From the NCBI GenBank assembly GCA_013398015.1, contig VZRR01005769.1, positions 486,258 through 550,257 on the forward strand: DNA of 64,000 bases, in the 5' to 3' direction. This document shows positions 22,353 through 34,187 of this stretch, in pieces. Source of the DNA: Oreocharis arfaki. Its lineage: Eukaryota > Chordata > Aves > Passeriformes > Paramythiidae. A program made the position numbers and the translations under genes. The notes under the pieces are model-generated. The model did not search any database and was not told the DNA's origin. It was given only the letters and a program-made list of their open reading frames with translations. Numbering within the stretch: position 1 is the stretch's first letter; every line of letters starts with the position of its first letter.

Positions 22353-25300
22353 GATAAAGGAGTGGTGGAATGTGCACAGGTTGTTTGTCTTTTCACTTCA
22401 GTAAATGCAGTGTACAGCACCTCTCTGAGAGCCAGTGAAAGCTATATTGAAAACAGAAAGCTCTCGAGTACATGGTATAGGAGAATTGGAGACTTTTCCT
22501 CTGCCATTCTTCTTAGCGAATGTGTACTTTGTAAATTCCCATGTTTAAGTGTTCATCTCTGTTGGTTTTAATTTTTTATGTTTTTGCAGCTCTCCCTGGG
22601 TTTGAGGGTGAAAGACTGGGCCTGAAAGATAGTAGGTTGATAAAAGATAGAGTGAGTCTTAAAAAAAAAAAAAGAAGTTAGATGTTTAGGTTTAATGCAT
22701 TTTTTTATTTCCAAAGGTTGGAAGCACATTTATATTTCTTAGTAATATTTGGATCTGGGTTTTGACCTGCTTTCGTCTGTTTATTTGTAACCTACAACCA
22801 TACAACCATATACACTCATGGTTCAAGAGCTTTTGCAGATTAAAATATTTGTCTGTCTTGTCTTCTGATTGTCAAGGTTGTGTATTGATGCAAAGCATGT
22901 TTGGATTTTGGCTGAATGTAGCTAGCAAGAAAAATAAGTTTAAAGTACAATTCAGGTTGCAGGCTGTGTTTCCCAGCAGTGTTCAGACATGAACCTGCAC
23001 GTTTTAAACAGTGACTATTTCAGCATTTTTTGCTAAATTTGTTGCATTTTTAAATTCACTTATCTCATCTTGCAATGCATAAAGACAAGAAAACCAAGTA
23101 GTGTAGAATAAAATTCACTCGTATGGGGAACTAATTGGTGCAAAGGAGTAGTAAGGCTGGGGAGGAGACGTTAAGCTTTAATTAGTGGGAAGAATCAGCT
23201 CCAGTAAATGCAGGAATTCCTTGTCACCTTCTGGGCTTACTTCTATTACAGACTAATTTTGAGGCTGAAACAGAGGTCAGTTAACCTGGCTTTGTTTCAC
23301 AGCCTGACGGGGTGGTTGTTGTGTGCTACGATCCAGTTTTATTGTCTCTTTATAAATGAGCTCTTCAGCTCTTGTATACAGATGTCCAACTTAAGAGCAT
23401 TGTCTGCTGAGCACGTGAAGCAAATGAAATGTGGACAAAAGCTAAAACCATAAGATGAAGAAAGATGGGAAGCTGTTCAGTGTGAGGAAGACCAATGAGA
23501 CTGCAGGGAGCCAAGGATGTGTGAGGTGCTGCAAACTCAGATAAAAGAGAAACACTGCTACAGACCCCTGGTCTGGTTCCTCTCTGGGCCTTTCCCCACA
23601 GACTTCCAAAGGAGGAGTTCTGGCTGAAGTGTGAAATGGATTGGCAAGTTGGATGAGGTGATGGATGCTTTGCTGAGAGCCCTGTGGAGTTCCTGGTCCA
23701 TATCATTCCATACAGAGGAGGGCAGTGGTGTGGGTGACAGTGGGGAAGAGTGGCTGGCTGGGCATGTGCGAAGGTACCATGGATTTGGGACATTGCCTTT
23801 GTGCTTCTGACCTTAAACACCTGCTCTTCTCTGTGCTGGCCAATGTAATGAAGAAAGAGGGGAAAACCAGCTCTATTAGTTGGAGAAGACAGACTGGTTA
23901 TCTCATATCCCAGCCTTGTTTCTTCATTACAGAACATCAGATGCAAGTTTCTAAACATACAAACAGCCAGTTGCAGCATTTTAGTGGTATGGCCAACTAA
24001 AAGCATCTATTCAACATTTAGAAGGCTGCTGGTCGTGGTTTACAAGATATTCTTCATTTCAAGATCTAAAGATAAGCTCCTTGTGAAGTTTTCTATGCAC
24101 ACTTGTTTCCTGTTTCTCTTAGCTTCTCAAATACGTGTCATACTGGCATTCTATTGTCAAATCCTATCATCAGAGCCTACTTTGAATTTAATTCATTAGC
24201 AGATTTTTTTCCTTTAATTTTTTGTCTCTCCCGAGGAATCAAATGAATCATGTCAACACTTGAAATAAACAACTTTACAAATTATATTTTCTCTAAATCC
24301 AAATTCGCATAAAACTTTGTATAAATTTGGGTACAAAAGCAAATATTTGGTGAAAATGGCAGGACTGTGTGTAATTATATGAATGCATTTAAACAGATAC
24401 CCATATAGGTTCATGTGTAGGTGGAAATACATAAAAACTCTTTAGATGCCTGTAATGTGGCACAGCAAAAGAGAATATTCACTTGAATGAAAAATTGTAG
24501 TAGGGGAAATGGTTTTCTAAGTATAATGTGTAGAGGAATCAGAACTGTAGCTTCATTGACACTTTAACTTAACAGGTTCATTTCGTTTTCTGTGACATGG
24601 AAAGCCATGTCTTTTTAGTTAAGCTTACAGAAATAAAATCCAGTTTCTGAATTATAACTACTGAATATAAACTACTGTATGTTATTTGAGTTGTTTTGCA
24701 TTATCCCTTGTGGAGTTTATTGGGAGATTAATAAGTAAAGAGTGAACGGAAGAAGCAGCTTCTTTCCTGTCCTTTTATCTGAGAAATAGCAGTGCACACT
24801 GTTTGTAAACTTCTGGCTTTGCATGTATATGTGCAGAGATCATGACATTTTTCATTTTTGTGTTGTAAACAAGAGAGATCAACAGAATGTTTTGGATAGG
24901 CAGTATTGTGGTTTTTAGTTAACTCTTAATTTAGTGCATATTCTCCGACAATAAATATTTACATAGAACACCACTTGCACAGAAAACTGTCTGTTCATCA
25001 TGGCCCATAGTTACGGCTTTTTTTAAGGTCAGGTCTTGCTTGTCAGTCAAAAGATAACATGGAATATATAAATTTGAATAGAACAACTCTGGAAATTTCT
25101 GAGCATAAGGTAATAGAACTTATGCAGAACACCGGCTTTTCAAATGCTTTTTCCTTGTTGGCTTCTAATGAGCTTTTCTGGAAGCATAATACTTTAATTC
25201 CTTTCCTGGAGCTATACAGAGGGTCATTTCTGAGACAGGTCTTTCTGAAAATATCCAAATAAATGTAGAGTGGTCATTCTTATCTCTTTTCACCATAAAC

Positions 25301-27492
25301 AGGGCATGCAAGTTCTTTATTAGACTCTTATATTTGTATCTTCTGCAAATCAGTGTTTTGCCAGTTGGAAATGGCCCGTGTTCCGGGTCAGAGCTGATAG
25401 GAGGCATGGAGCTGTGGTAATTCTTTGATGTGGGAGTCCTCTTTTACTTTACTCCTTGAAGAATGGCCTGAGATCAAAGGTTCCTGGTACTAGGTGACTG
25501 TAACTCATTCCTTCTTCTATGCACTGAATGGCTGGGCTGTATCTGGGTTATTGCAGCTTCTGGGGTCATGTTCTTCAGTATACATCAGAAAAAGAGCAGC
25601 CTTGGAAAACTGGATCTACTGGCAGCAAAAGGAAGCTCACCCAAGCAGTAGTATCAGTTTCTTAAGATATAAGGATACTTGTAGGAAGTGGCTGGTACAA
25701 TCAGTTTGGAGGTCAACTACTGACATTTGGGAGAAATTGTTGTTAAAAGATGCTATGTTAATAGAGAGAATAGTCCCAAGTTTGACATCTATGTAAGTAG
25801 GGTTTGGTTTTTTTAATGGAATTTCTGTTCATGCAGTGCATCTTTTGGTTGAATTAATTTTCCATATGTAATGTATTTTCCACATGAAATAGACATTATC
25901 TGTGCAACCTTCTTTGTTCATTTGTTTTGTGTTGTTTTTTGTTTTTTTTTTTAATGGGGATCCATTTAGTCTTATCCCATATTTATTTGTCGAAAATCCA
26001 GTTAAAAAGCAACCACAAAACCTCAACCAAATAAAAAACTGCAGGAATCTGTTTGCTAGACCATCAGCTAGCATGGCAAATGGGTGTATGTGTATATTAT
26101 TGTGTTTATAAACAGATGTTTTCATCAGACAGAGTTACTTACATGAACTATGTGAATGTTTTGGTAATTACAGCTTTTAGCATCCTGTCTGAGAGTGGCA
26201 CCAAATGGTTCAGGGTCTGACATGGTCGTAGTGGAGCATTAAAAGAAAGAAGAACAACCTTTATTGCCTTTATAGTGATTCAACAACAATAATTGACCTT
26301 GTAGACATGAATTTGCCTGAAATCTTTCAAGTGAAATTATTACTTCAAAAGACTGAAAAAAGTCTCATCTCTCATCACAGATTCTATCTCCAGTCTGAGG
26401 CCGTCACAAGGAACTAAACCCTACAAACAAGCAGCCTTTTCCTAAGTGCATAGGATACAAGGGAAAAGACTGGATAGCAAAAAATGATCAGTGCCCAAAA
26501 TGATCTCTCAGTGACTATCCTGAAGGAGACATGGGCTATTTGCTGTAGAAATAATTAAAGTGAAAACTGGGTTTGCATTTTTGAATCGTCTTTCAGAGAA
26601 TTTCTTTGAAGAGGTCTTCAATCTATTTTGCCTCTGTTGTAATGCTGTCTAGAGTAGTATTTTTTTTAAATAAGCAACCAAAATTTGCCACACTTCAGCC
26701 ATTCAGGAGGTGAAACGAAGAATTTCTTCACTGTTTGGAAAGTGGCAAATGAGTTAGCAGACGTGGAACTGTCAGCATACTGTAGAGAACGTTCTGGTTG
26801 GGTTGTGATGCAGAGGTACAACTGCAGGCTAAAATCACAAGTGAGTTTATGCACTGACAGCCAGTAACTGAAGTACACAGATCATTCTAATGCATCGTTT
26901 TGTCTACAAGCTGCAGAGTCTTTGATGAGGGTCTTGTTATATATTCCAAATCATCTGAAATAAAAAGTATAACAAAATTGCTTCATTTTTCCTGTCCCCT
27001 TTCACCCAATCCTCCAGCAAAGCCCCGCAGGGACACCATGCTGAACTAAATCATAAAGTGTTAGATTATGTGTCCTCATTAAAATTACTCCAAAATGCAG
27101 CATTTAAGTGTAGTAGTGGTATTATGACTTGGCAGTTTTAGTATTATATTGATCAATTTCCATTTCAAACATGATAAAGCTGACATGGCCCATGGTCCCC
27201 AAAGATGTTTGGGAAAGAAACTTCTTTTTTAAAAAATTAGGGCATTTAATTGTAACTGATGATGCATGTCAGACCTGGTCCCAGGAGGGCTTACAGCTGC
27301 ATTTCCTGAAGAAATGAGAATTCCCTCTGTGACCCTTATGGCTTCTGTACCATGAAATCTTCTCCTTTAGGGTACTGTAGCTAAAAGTGACACACACCTT
27401 TTTCAGCTGGATGTTGGGAGCATGTGTGCTAAAGCTAGATCAGGCTGAAGACAAGTACAGCTTTCTGGATTAGCAACCAAATATTTAACATT

Positions 27493-27520
27493 AAAAAAAA
27501 TATATATATATGTATATATA
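27493..27520. repeat. A8 plus (TA)n tract
   Basis: Eight A followed by TATATATATATGTATATATA. Simple-sequence DNA. Confidence 0.85.
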
Positions 27521-30500
27521 AGTAATAGCAGCCAGCATCCCAGCTGGCTCAGTAAATCCCAATGTCTAAGCTGCAGCGATGTTTTTCACCTGCACCTCTA
27601 TAGTTTTCAAGCACAGCTCTCTTTGAATTAGCTCTGGCAGTAGCAGTAATGGAAACCCCTGCATAGATGGGGTTACAGGTAGCCTGGAGCACCTTAAGGT
27701 TGTGTGGTGTAGCTGTTTGTGAGAAGGATGGTGTGTGGCCATGCTGAGAGTGCTGATCCCTCTGCTTCTTCCTCTAGCTTGGTGCTTGTCCCCGTGCTGT
27801 CACTCGTGGGGTACCGGTGGAGCTGTTTGCCAGAAAGCAGTGACAAAGGAGCGGGGGACTTGTCTGTGGCTGGTTGATCTTCTGATGTTTCACTGTTTGG
27901 CTAAGAGCAACATGACTGTGGGTGTGATTGCAGCACTGGTATTTTATTCGAATCTGATGATAGCTCTGTTTTGAGCCTCTGAAGAAAGGTGAGAGGTGAA
28001 AGTGCTGAGAAACAAAAAAAGTTACAGAAACCACATGTCTCTACCATTCCAGCATTTATTTCCGCTGTCAGAAAAAATTGCTGAGTGACTTGGATGCCAC
28101 CTGTATAAAATGAGCTGATTTAAGTCTTAGCAGGAGAAAGGCAATCTTCTACAGAAGTGGGCTACAAGCAGAAATATTTTGTTGGGTGGGATGAATGTAC
28201 TCTTCCTGTCTGCACAGATAATATTAGGCATAAACTGCAAAATTCTTGACATTAGTATAGATACACCAAACAGAGGCCTAATTTAACTCTCTTAGCTTAG
28301 ATAATTTCACTTACATTGTGTTCTGTGGCATTCGAGAATTTTTACAGCACGAATTTCCAATATAAACTTTGTGCAATGTGACTGTCCAGTGTGATTCTGA
28401 GACTGGTGATTGAATGATTGAAGAACAACACATCCCTAGATGAACTCTCTCCCTCGCTCTTGCCAAACACTCCTGTGCAGGCGTAATGGATGCTGTGTGG
28501 AGAGTGGTCTTTGTGTTTTATAAATAAAAATATCTTTCTAAAAAGTTTCTATTGAACATTGTAAATGTGAATCAATAAAAAAATGGAATTATCTAAAAAG
28601 TACAGAAATACAGAAAACATCTTGTTACACAGGAAGAAATTTCTGTTCGTTCAGACTAGGTGATGGTCTGTCAGGCAGTGAGTTATAGGTGACAATAACA
28701 CATGCACCAACTGTATGGGTGGTTTTGTGCATAAAGGGATTTTTTGTTATTTCTTTGTCAGATAATGATTTTGTTGTTACACCTGCCCACCACTTTGAAC
28801 AGCAGAAGTTGTTGTTTTGGGTTATATGAACTGTGCTGCCCCTGTCACCTGAAGAGAAGAATTGAATTAGAGAAGCAACAGGAAAAAAATCAATTTTTAC
28901 ACACCATTCCTGGCTTTTATGGCTTTGCTGAGGGACAGTTGTACAAAGCTGACTTCTATTTCCCCTTTATAAGCAAGACACTGAGCAAGTTTCTAGTTTG
29001 CTGTGTAGTTAATCAGCACTAGAAAACTGGATTGTTTTTAGTTGCTGAAAGACAAAAAGTTTTTACTCATTCATGGCAGGGTAAAGTAATTTATGATGGT
29101 TTTTTGTTAGGCTGGTTACCTGTGCAAACATTTTTACAAGGTTATCTTGTGCTGGTTGAATTTAAGCTTTAATATCTTGAAATGGAAGACTTATTTTATA
29201 CTACAAAGTCTTTCAAGAAAAGAAGTTGTCATCAGTTAAGAAAGCTGAGGTTTGATATGTCTGGGAAAAGATTGGTTTTCTACAGGAAGCTTTTGAAAAC
29301 TGCTGTATTTCGCAGTTATGCTAAGACCTGAATTTCTTAGCAAAGCCTGTCATATATTTACAAGAAACAAAGTTGTGAAGGCCAATTGTAAGGGAATTGA
29401 TGCTTCATCTAGAATATTGGACTAATATTGTTCCAGGCCAAAGAAATATCAGTATGGCAAACAGGGAAAGGAAGTTCTCATGCTGATGGAATGAAGTATT
29501 GATTTAAGAAGGGGTCAAAAATCTGTGTGCTATAAATAAAGAAAATAATAACTTTTAGCTGCAAATGTGCACTGGTGTTTGTTTATTATTTTAGAGGTTT
29601 TTGAGATTCCTGAAAGTGGTAGTATTGCAAAATATGTAGGACTACAATCTTGTTTTAAAAATAGATACTCTCTATAAATTATCTGATTTGGCATGAAGAC
29701 AGACAAACATTGACTGGAAAAGATACTCTGCTTCTGGAGGAAGGATACTTATATATGTAATAGTGTATTTATAATCCTCTTTTGAAAAGCTAAGCAGAAT
29801 CTCAGCTCCTTGTATTATTTCAGTTGGAAGGAACTAGGCTATGTAAGCTATCAGTAACACTGACTTTAGGCTAAAGGTAACTCCCATCATTAAGAATCTG
29901 CCGTTGTGCTTTTGTTGGCTTTTAGTGATCAGACTGGGTAAGGACTAATAACCTTTAGAAGCTGAAGAATTTGTACAGCTTGTAGGAAATGTGTGCAGAC
30001 AAATTCATCAATTAAAAAGAAAGAGAAAAATTATGAGTCTCAGTAGGATCAATGTATCTCTGTCAGCACAATCTCCGTCTGCTGCTGTTCTACAAATGTG
30101 ACTCTATTTGTATACCTTCAGGCAAGCCAGGCAAAGCATTATTATGTGGAATAATAAATTCAAGTTTTGAACTCTACAGCATGCTATTCTGGTCTAAAGA
30201 ACAGTACCTGCAGCAGTGAGGCTTCTTTGATTGTAAAATTGATTACATACAGAGACCTGGGAAAATTATATGGTGGCTGTAGCTGTCACTGGAGGGGCTC
30301 ATTTGGTACCTTTGCTCTCAGTGAGAACGAATCTGAGGAGCAGGATGCTCTGAAAGCCTTGCTGAGTATGTGCTTGGGAATCTGTGCACTAGAGGTTTGA
30401 GGCTGGAAGAAGAGGAAGGGAGGCATGAGTGGGTGCAAGATCTACAACTTCACCAAGGTTTTAGTTGGGCATCCCTGGCATTAAGAAAAGGGAGCTCTTG

Positions 30501-30648
30501 CCCTGGAGTGGCCGAGCAATCGCGCTGTCTGTGGGTCCAGCCCTTGGGTCCACTCTCCCTTTTGTATTCGTTTAATAACCAGCTGCATTGTTAATGTGCA
30601 AGGACTGGTTGTTTTTTATAAGACACTTTTTTGTTTCTTTTAAACTAG

Positions 30649-30780
30649 AAAGATGAAAACTACAGAAGCCTACCACGAGATACTAGTAGCTGGTCTAACC
30701 AGTTTCAGAGAGACAATGCTCGTTCATCGTTAAGTGCCAGTCATCCCATGGTGGACAAGTGGCTGGAGAGGCAAGAACAG
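30649..30780 (+). CDS. PARD3: PARD3 internal exon (132 nt, symmetrical phase 0-0)
   Basis: This exon codes for 44 residues of PAR-3 directly following the exon at 16165-16343. It begins after TTTGTTTCTTTTAAACTAG and ends at CAG|GTAATA. The peptide starts KDENYRSLPRDTSSWSNQFQ and contains RDNARSSLSASHPMV and KWLERQEQ, matching the vertebrate PARD3 linker before PDZ1. The lysine at the junction reproduces the KKDENYR run of the family. Compared with human PARD3 from memory, the visible changes are N to S in DTSSW, G to D before KWLE, and K to R in ERQEQ. Both ends are in phase 0 and the length is divisible by three, so skipping would keep the frame. A TA/TG repeat begins just inside the donor. 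No domain is coded here; the serine-rich, partly acidic stretch is expected to be flexible. Confidence 0.97.
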
Positions 30781-30783
30781 GTA

Positions 30784-30806
30784 ATATATATGTGTATATA
30801 TATATT
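30784..30806. repeat. TA/TG microsatellite immediately after exon donor
   Basis: Alternating ATATATATGTGTATATATATAT starts three bases after the GT of the 30649-30780 exon donor. It overlaps the intronic part of the U1 pairing region (positions +4 to +6) and then runs downstream. Confidence 0.85.
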
Positions 30807-32460
30807 ACTTTATCAATCTAATCTTTATGCTGCTCCAAGCTATGACAAAGAAGTGTATTCTTACCTGACATAGGCTCTCTAAGCATGATAGAAGCACCAG
30901 CAGTATGCTGACTAAATTTGTATGGGATTCCTTCTGCTTCCAAAGAACCTGCATTAAGACTGAAATGGACACCTGAAAATTATTTAATTTTTGAGTTCAT
31001 AAACATATTCATCTAGTATATGGAGTGCTGCCGTTCTTCACAACTGATACCAACAGGGTTATTTTAATTAGTATTATTTTGATAAACACTCTGCCATTGA
31101 AATCTAATAATAATACTACATAATAGCCAAATGTGGGTCAGTTTTGGCACTGCACTTATAAATGCTTGTTATTCTAAACACCATAAAATATATTAATTAT
31201 AAATTTGAAGACAGTGTTTTATTTATTTAGTGCATATTAATACTGCTTTTTACCTTAGGCTTTTTTGAGACACTTGGTAGTTTCAATTTGTGGTTGTTTT
31301 TTATTTATTTATTAAGCTGGAAGTCACAGAGGTTTAAAGGTCTGAAATTCAAATTACCTAGCAGTCACTTCATGTCTTTGTATGTGCCTGAAATTTTCAA
31401 AGAAGTGTCTTCAAATGTATATAGAAAATGCATCTTTAATATGGAAATTGGAAATACAACAGCAAGCTCATATGTAGAGTAGTGCATATGTAGGATTATT
31501 ACCTAATTTTTCTTCTTTATGCAATGTGACATGAAAATATTGAATTTCTGCATTGAACAAAAATGTACAAATTTTCTATTTTACAGCAATAGGGCATACA
31601 CCCAGAATTTGCTTTATACAGAAGAGCTTCAAAATGAAATTTGCTATTTGACACAGCCCAGGCTTTGTTACACTGAACCGTGTGAATGGAGGGGAAGGTT
31701 TACAATCCCACACTGGGCTGGTGTCTTGGGACTGCTCCCCTTCAACCACAAATCCCTTACTGCTATTTGAAGTCCAGCATTGCCAAATCATATCATAATC
31801 CAAACATTCTTTATTCAACCCCATTTTTAATTTAAAAAGATCTTAAATAATATCATAGAGTATAAAAAAAACCACTAAACACCCTCCCAAATGTGAGCTA
31901 TTAACTATTTTTATGTCTTGTAATTATCTGCAAATTAATTATGTGTTCTATGAGAAAAAAACCTCTGTCTTTGGTCCTTCTCTTCTTTCCTCTGCACATT
32001 TAATGCCAGCGTTCCTTTCTCCAAGGTACAGTGTTAGGTTGGATGAAGTGAGCTGCTCTCTCTGTATCAGCCTGTGTTGAAATGGACTCGGTGCCCAGAT
32101 TCGAAGGCCCCTCCTGTGTCGGTTCTGCTTGTTTGATGTTTTTGAGGCGTATTTCCATGCATCATTAGATTTGCACTATGGCAGTTAATGAAACTGTTGT
32201 CTCAGCAAAAGAAGTTGGATTAGAAATCTTAATAGTGATCATCTTGTAAAATGTTGGGTACATGAAATTTTAATATATGATGTTTCGTACCAAGCTTTGT
32301 GTTGATTTTAGTCTCTGAACAGCTTAACTAGTTCAATTTGTTCACCAATTAGGTAAATAATTTGCCAGTAGTGGTAGACTGAAACCGTATTTGTTACCAG
32401 AGTTAACTGTTTGCAGTTTGAAATTATAAATATGATGTTTCTTGAGAGTAAGTTTTCTGG

Positions 32461-32510
32461 TTTTTTTTTGGTAGTGTTTTTTTTTTTTTAGTTTTTTTTT
32501 TTTTTTTTTG
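32461..32510. repeat. T-rich tract with three long T runs
   Basis: Runs of 9, 13 and 18 T separated by GGTAGTG and AG. On the sense strand this resembles several stacked polypyrimidine tracts. It is likely unstable in length. Confidence 0.9.
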
Positions 32511-33921
32511 TTGACTGTGGGTTCATTCTTTGGATATGTTAATGATTCTGCATGTACCTGGGAGATTAGGATCCTTTTGCAATTTCATATCGGCAGGATA
32601 ATTAATTAGACTGAAACATGTTTAACAGGATACATACAGGAGAAGAAAGTCAGTTGGGAGAGTGGGATGCACTATAGGGAAGAAAGGAAGGGCCTGGTAG
32701 CGGATGGAGTAGCCACAGACAGAGATGTTCTTCCACACCTTTTGGCATTTTTAATATCTTCTTCAGTATCCTCTGTGGGATTTGGTTTCCCTCTGGTTAA
32801 ACATTCACTTCTGAGAAGGGGAAGCTCAAGCAATCTGGCATAATCAATTAATTTCGCGTCTTCCAGTCGTGTTCCTGTTTGCTCGGCAGAGCTGTGGAGG
32901 GGCTGGAGTGCTCTGTGCACGCTGCCAGGACATGCATAAAGAGTAGCAGACAGCAGGTCTGGCACCCAGGGTAAGGCAGCAACAGTGCCAAGAAACCTGT
33001 AGGGCAGAGCCCTTTACAGATACCAGGGGTATTAATAGTCCTGATCTAACCTGCCTTTATGGCTCTTTAGAGAAGGTGGTAGAAAACACTGGGTTGATCT
33101 TGCAGGCTCCAGAAACTTCTTGTTGGATGAAGCTCTTCTGGCTGGGCTCAAATTACTTCTCTCAAAGCTTGTTTCATCTTTTCCTTTTGAATATAAGGCA
33201 AAAAAGAATTCCAGGGTGATTTTTGTCACCTTCTAGCATAAATGAACATGCACTGGAATTACATTTTGAAGGTGTGATGTGCCAAAGAAATACAATTATT
33301 TTTGTGCGGAGGACATCTCATTGCCTATAAACAGCACTGGGGAGCAAACTGTAATTCTGTAGCATCACAGCTCATTCTGAAGAGGAAACTACGAGAGACA
33401 TTTTTTCTAGGAAAGCATTATAAACTACTGATGCAGGGATTAATAAGGGCCTAGAATTAGATATGTTGAAGTAGGTGCTAGAGAAGTACTTCTGTAATCT
33501 TACCTGGGTTTTAGCCCCTAAAAATGGAGGAATGCGTGAAGCCCATTAAAATGCCCGGCAGTAATTGCTTTTGCTCATATCTGTTGATATGGTTGATATT
33601 ACTTGGGCTCTAGTAAATTAGAGTGATGCATCAAATAAATGGAAAAGACTGTCTGCTTTATGAGTCCTTCAAGGTCTTCTTGTTGTATGTGCTGGGTAGC
33701 TATATCTGCCTAGTAATTGTTCCCAGTTAGTTCCAGAGCCCTCTGGTTGTCCACAGGGCAAAGGATCCATGTGTTTCTCAGTAACTTTTGTTATTTCTCA
33801 AGCCCATGAGATAAGTTATGTGAAACACTGTACCAAAGAATCATTTCACCACTATGAAGCTGAAAGTGCAAATTCAGTTTCAGAATACCTTTAGAAAGGT
33901 AAGGATTTTATAAGAACATGT

Positions 33922-34187
33922 AGTGATAGGACAAGGGAGAATGGCTTTAAACTGACAGAGAATAGGTTTAGGTTAAGTATAAGGAAGAAATTTTTCACTA
34001 GGAGCACAGCGAGGCACTGAAACAAGTTGCTCTGAGAAGTTGTGGGTGCCCCATCCCATCAAGGTTGGATGGAGCTCTGGGCAACCTGGTCTGGTGAAAG
34101 GTACCCCTGTCCATGGCAGGGGGGTTGGAACTATAGGTGATCTTTAAGGTCCCTTCCAACCCAAACCATTGTGTGATTCTGTGATTG
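33922..34187 (+). mobile_element. CR1 LINE fragment, 3' end, plus strand
   Basis: It starts at AGTGATAGGACAAGGGAGAA and continues through GGCTTTAAACTGA, a TTAGGTTAAGTATAAGGAAG-like block, GGTTGGATGGAGCTCTGGGC, TCTTTAAGGTCCCTTCCAAC and the terminal octamers GTGTGATTCTGTGATTG. This is the final CR1 coding remnant plus the 3'UTR, 5'-truncated, in the same orientation as PARD3. It is shorter than but parallel to the copy at 53090-53990. Confidence 0.95.

Larger units (their letters stand above)
16344..30648 (+). other. PARD3: PARD3 intron between first and second visible exons (14.3 kb, phase 0)
   Basis: The intron starts at GTATAT and ends at TTTGTTTCTTTTAAACTAG. It contains one minus-strand CR1 fragment (21371-21675), an 18-nt palindrome (18534-18551), a 9-bp inverted repeat (22332-22352), a pseudoexon-like segment (22074-22105), juxtaposed AG|GT sites at 19490/19491 and 20865/20866, and a TA-rich tract (27493-27520). 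The longest open frame of the window lies on its minus strand (23365-24006) and is not recognisable. The remainder is unannotatable AT-rich sequence. Confidence 0.93.
30781..33921 (+). other. PARD3: PARD3 third visible intron, part 1 (before first CR1)
   Basis: This is the first part of the 32.3 kb phase 0 intron 30781-63065, whose donor is GTAATA. It contains a TA/TG repeat at the donor (30784-30806) and a long T-rich tract (32461-32510). Open frames at 32672-32965 and 33032-33229 on the minus strand are not recognisable. I can name nothing else in it. Confidence 0.9.
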
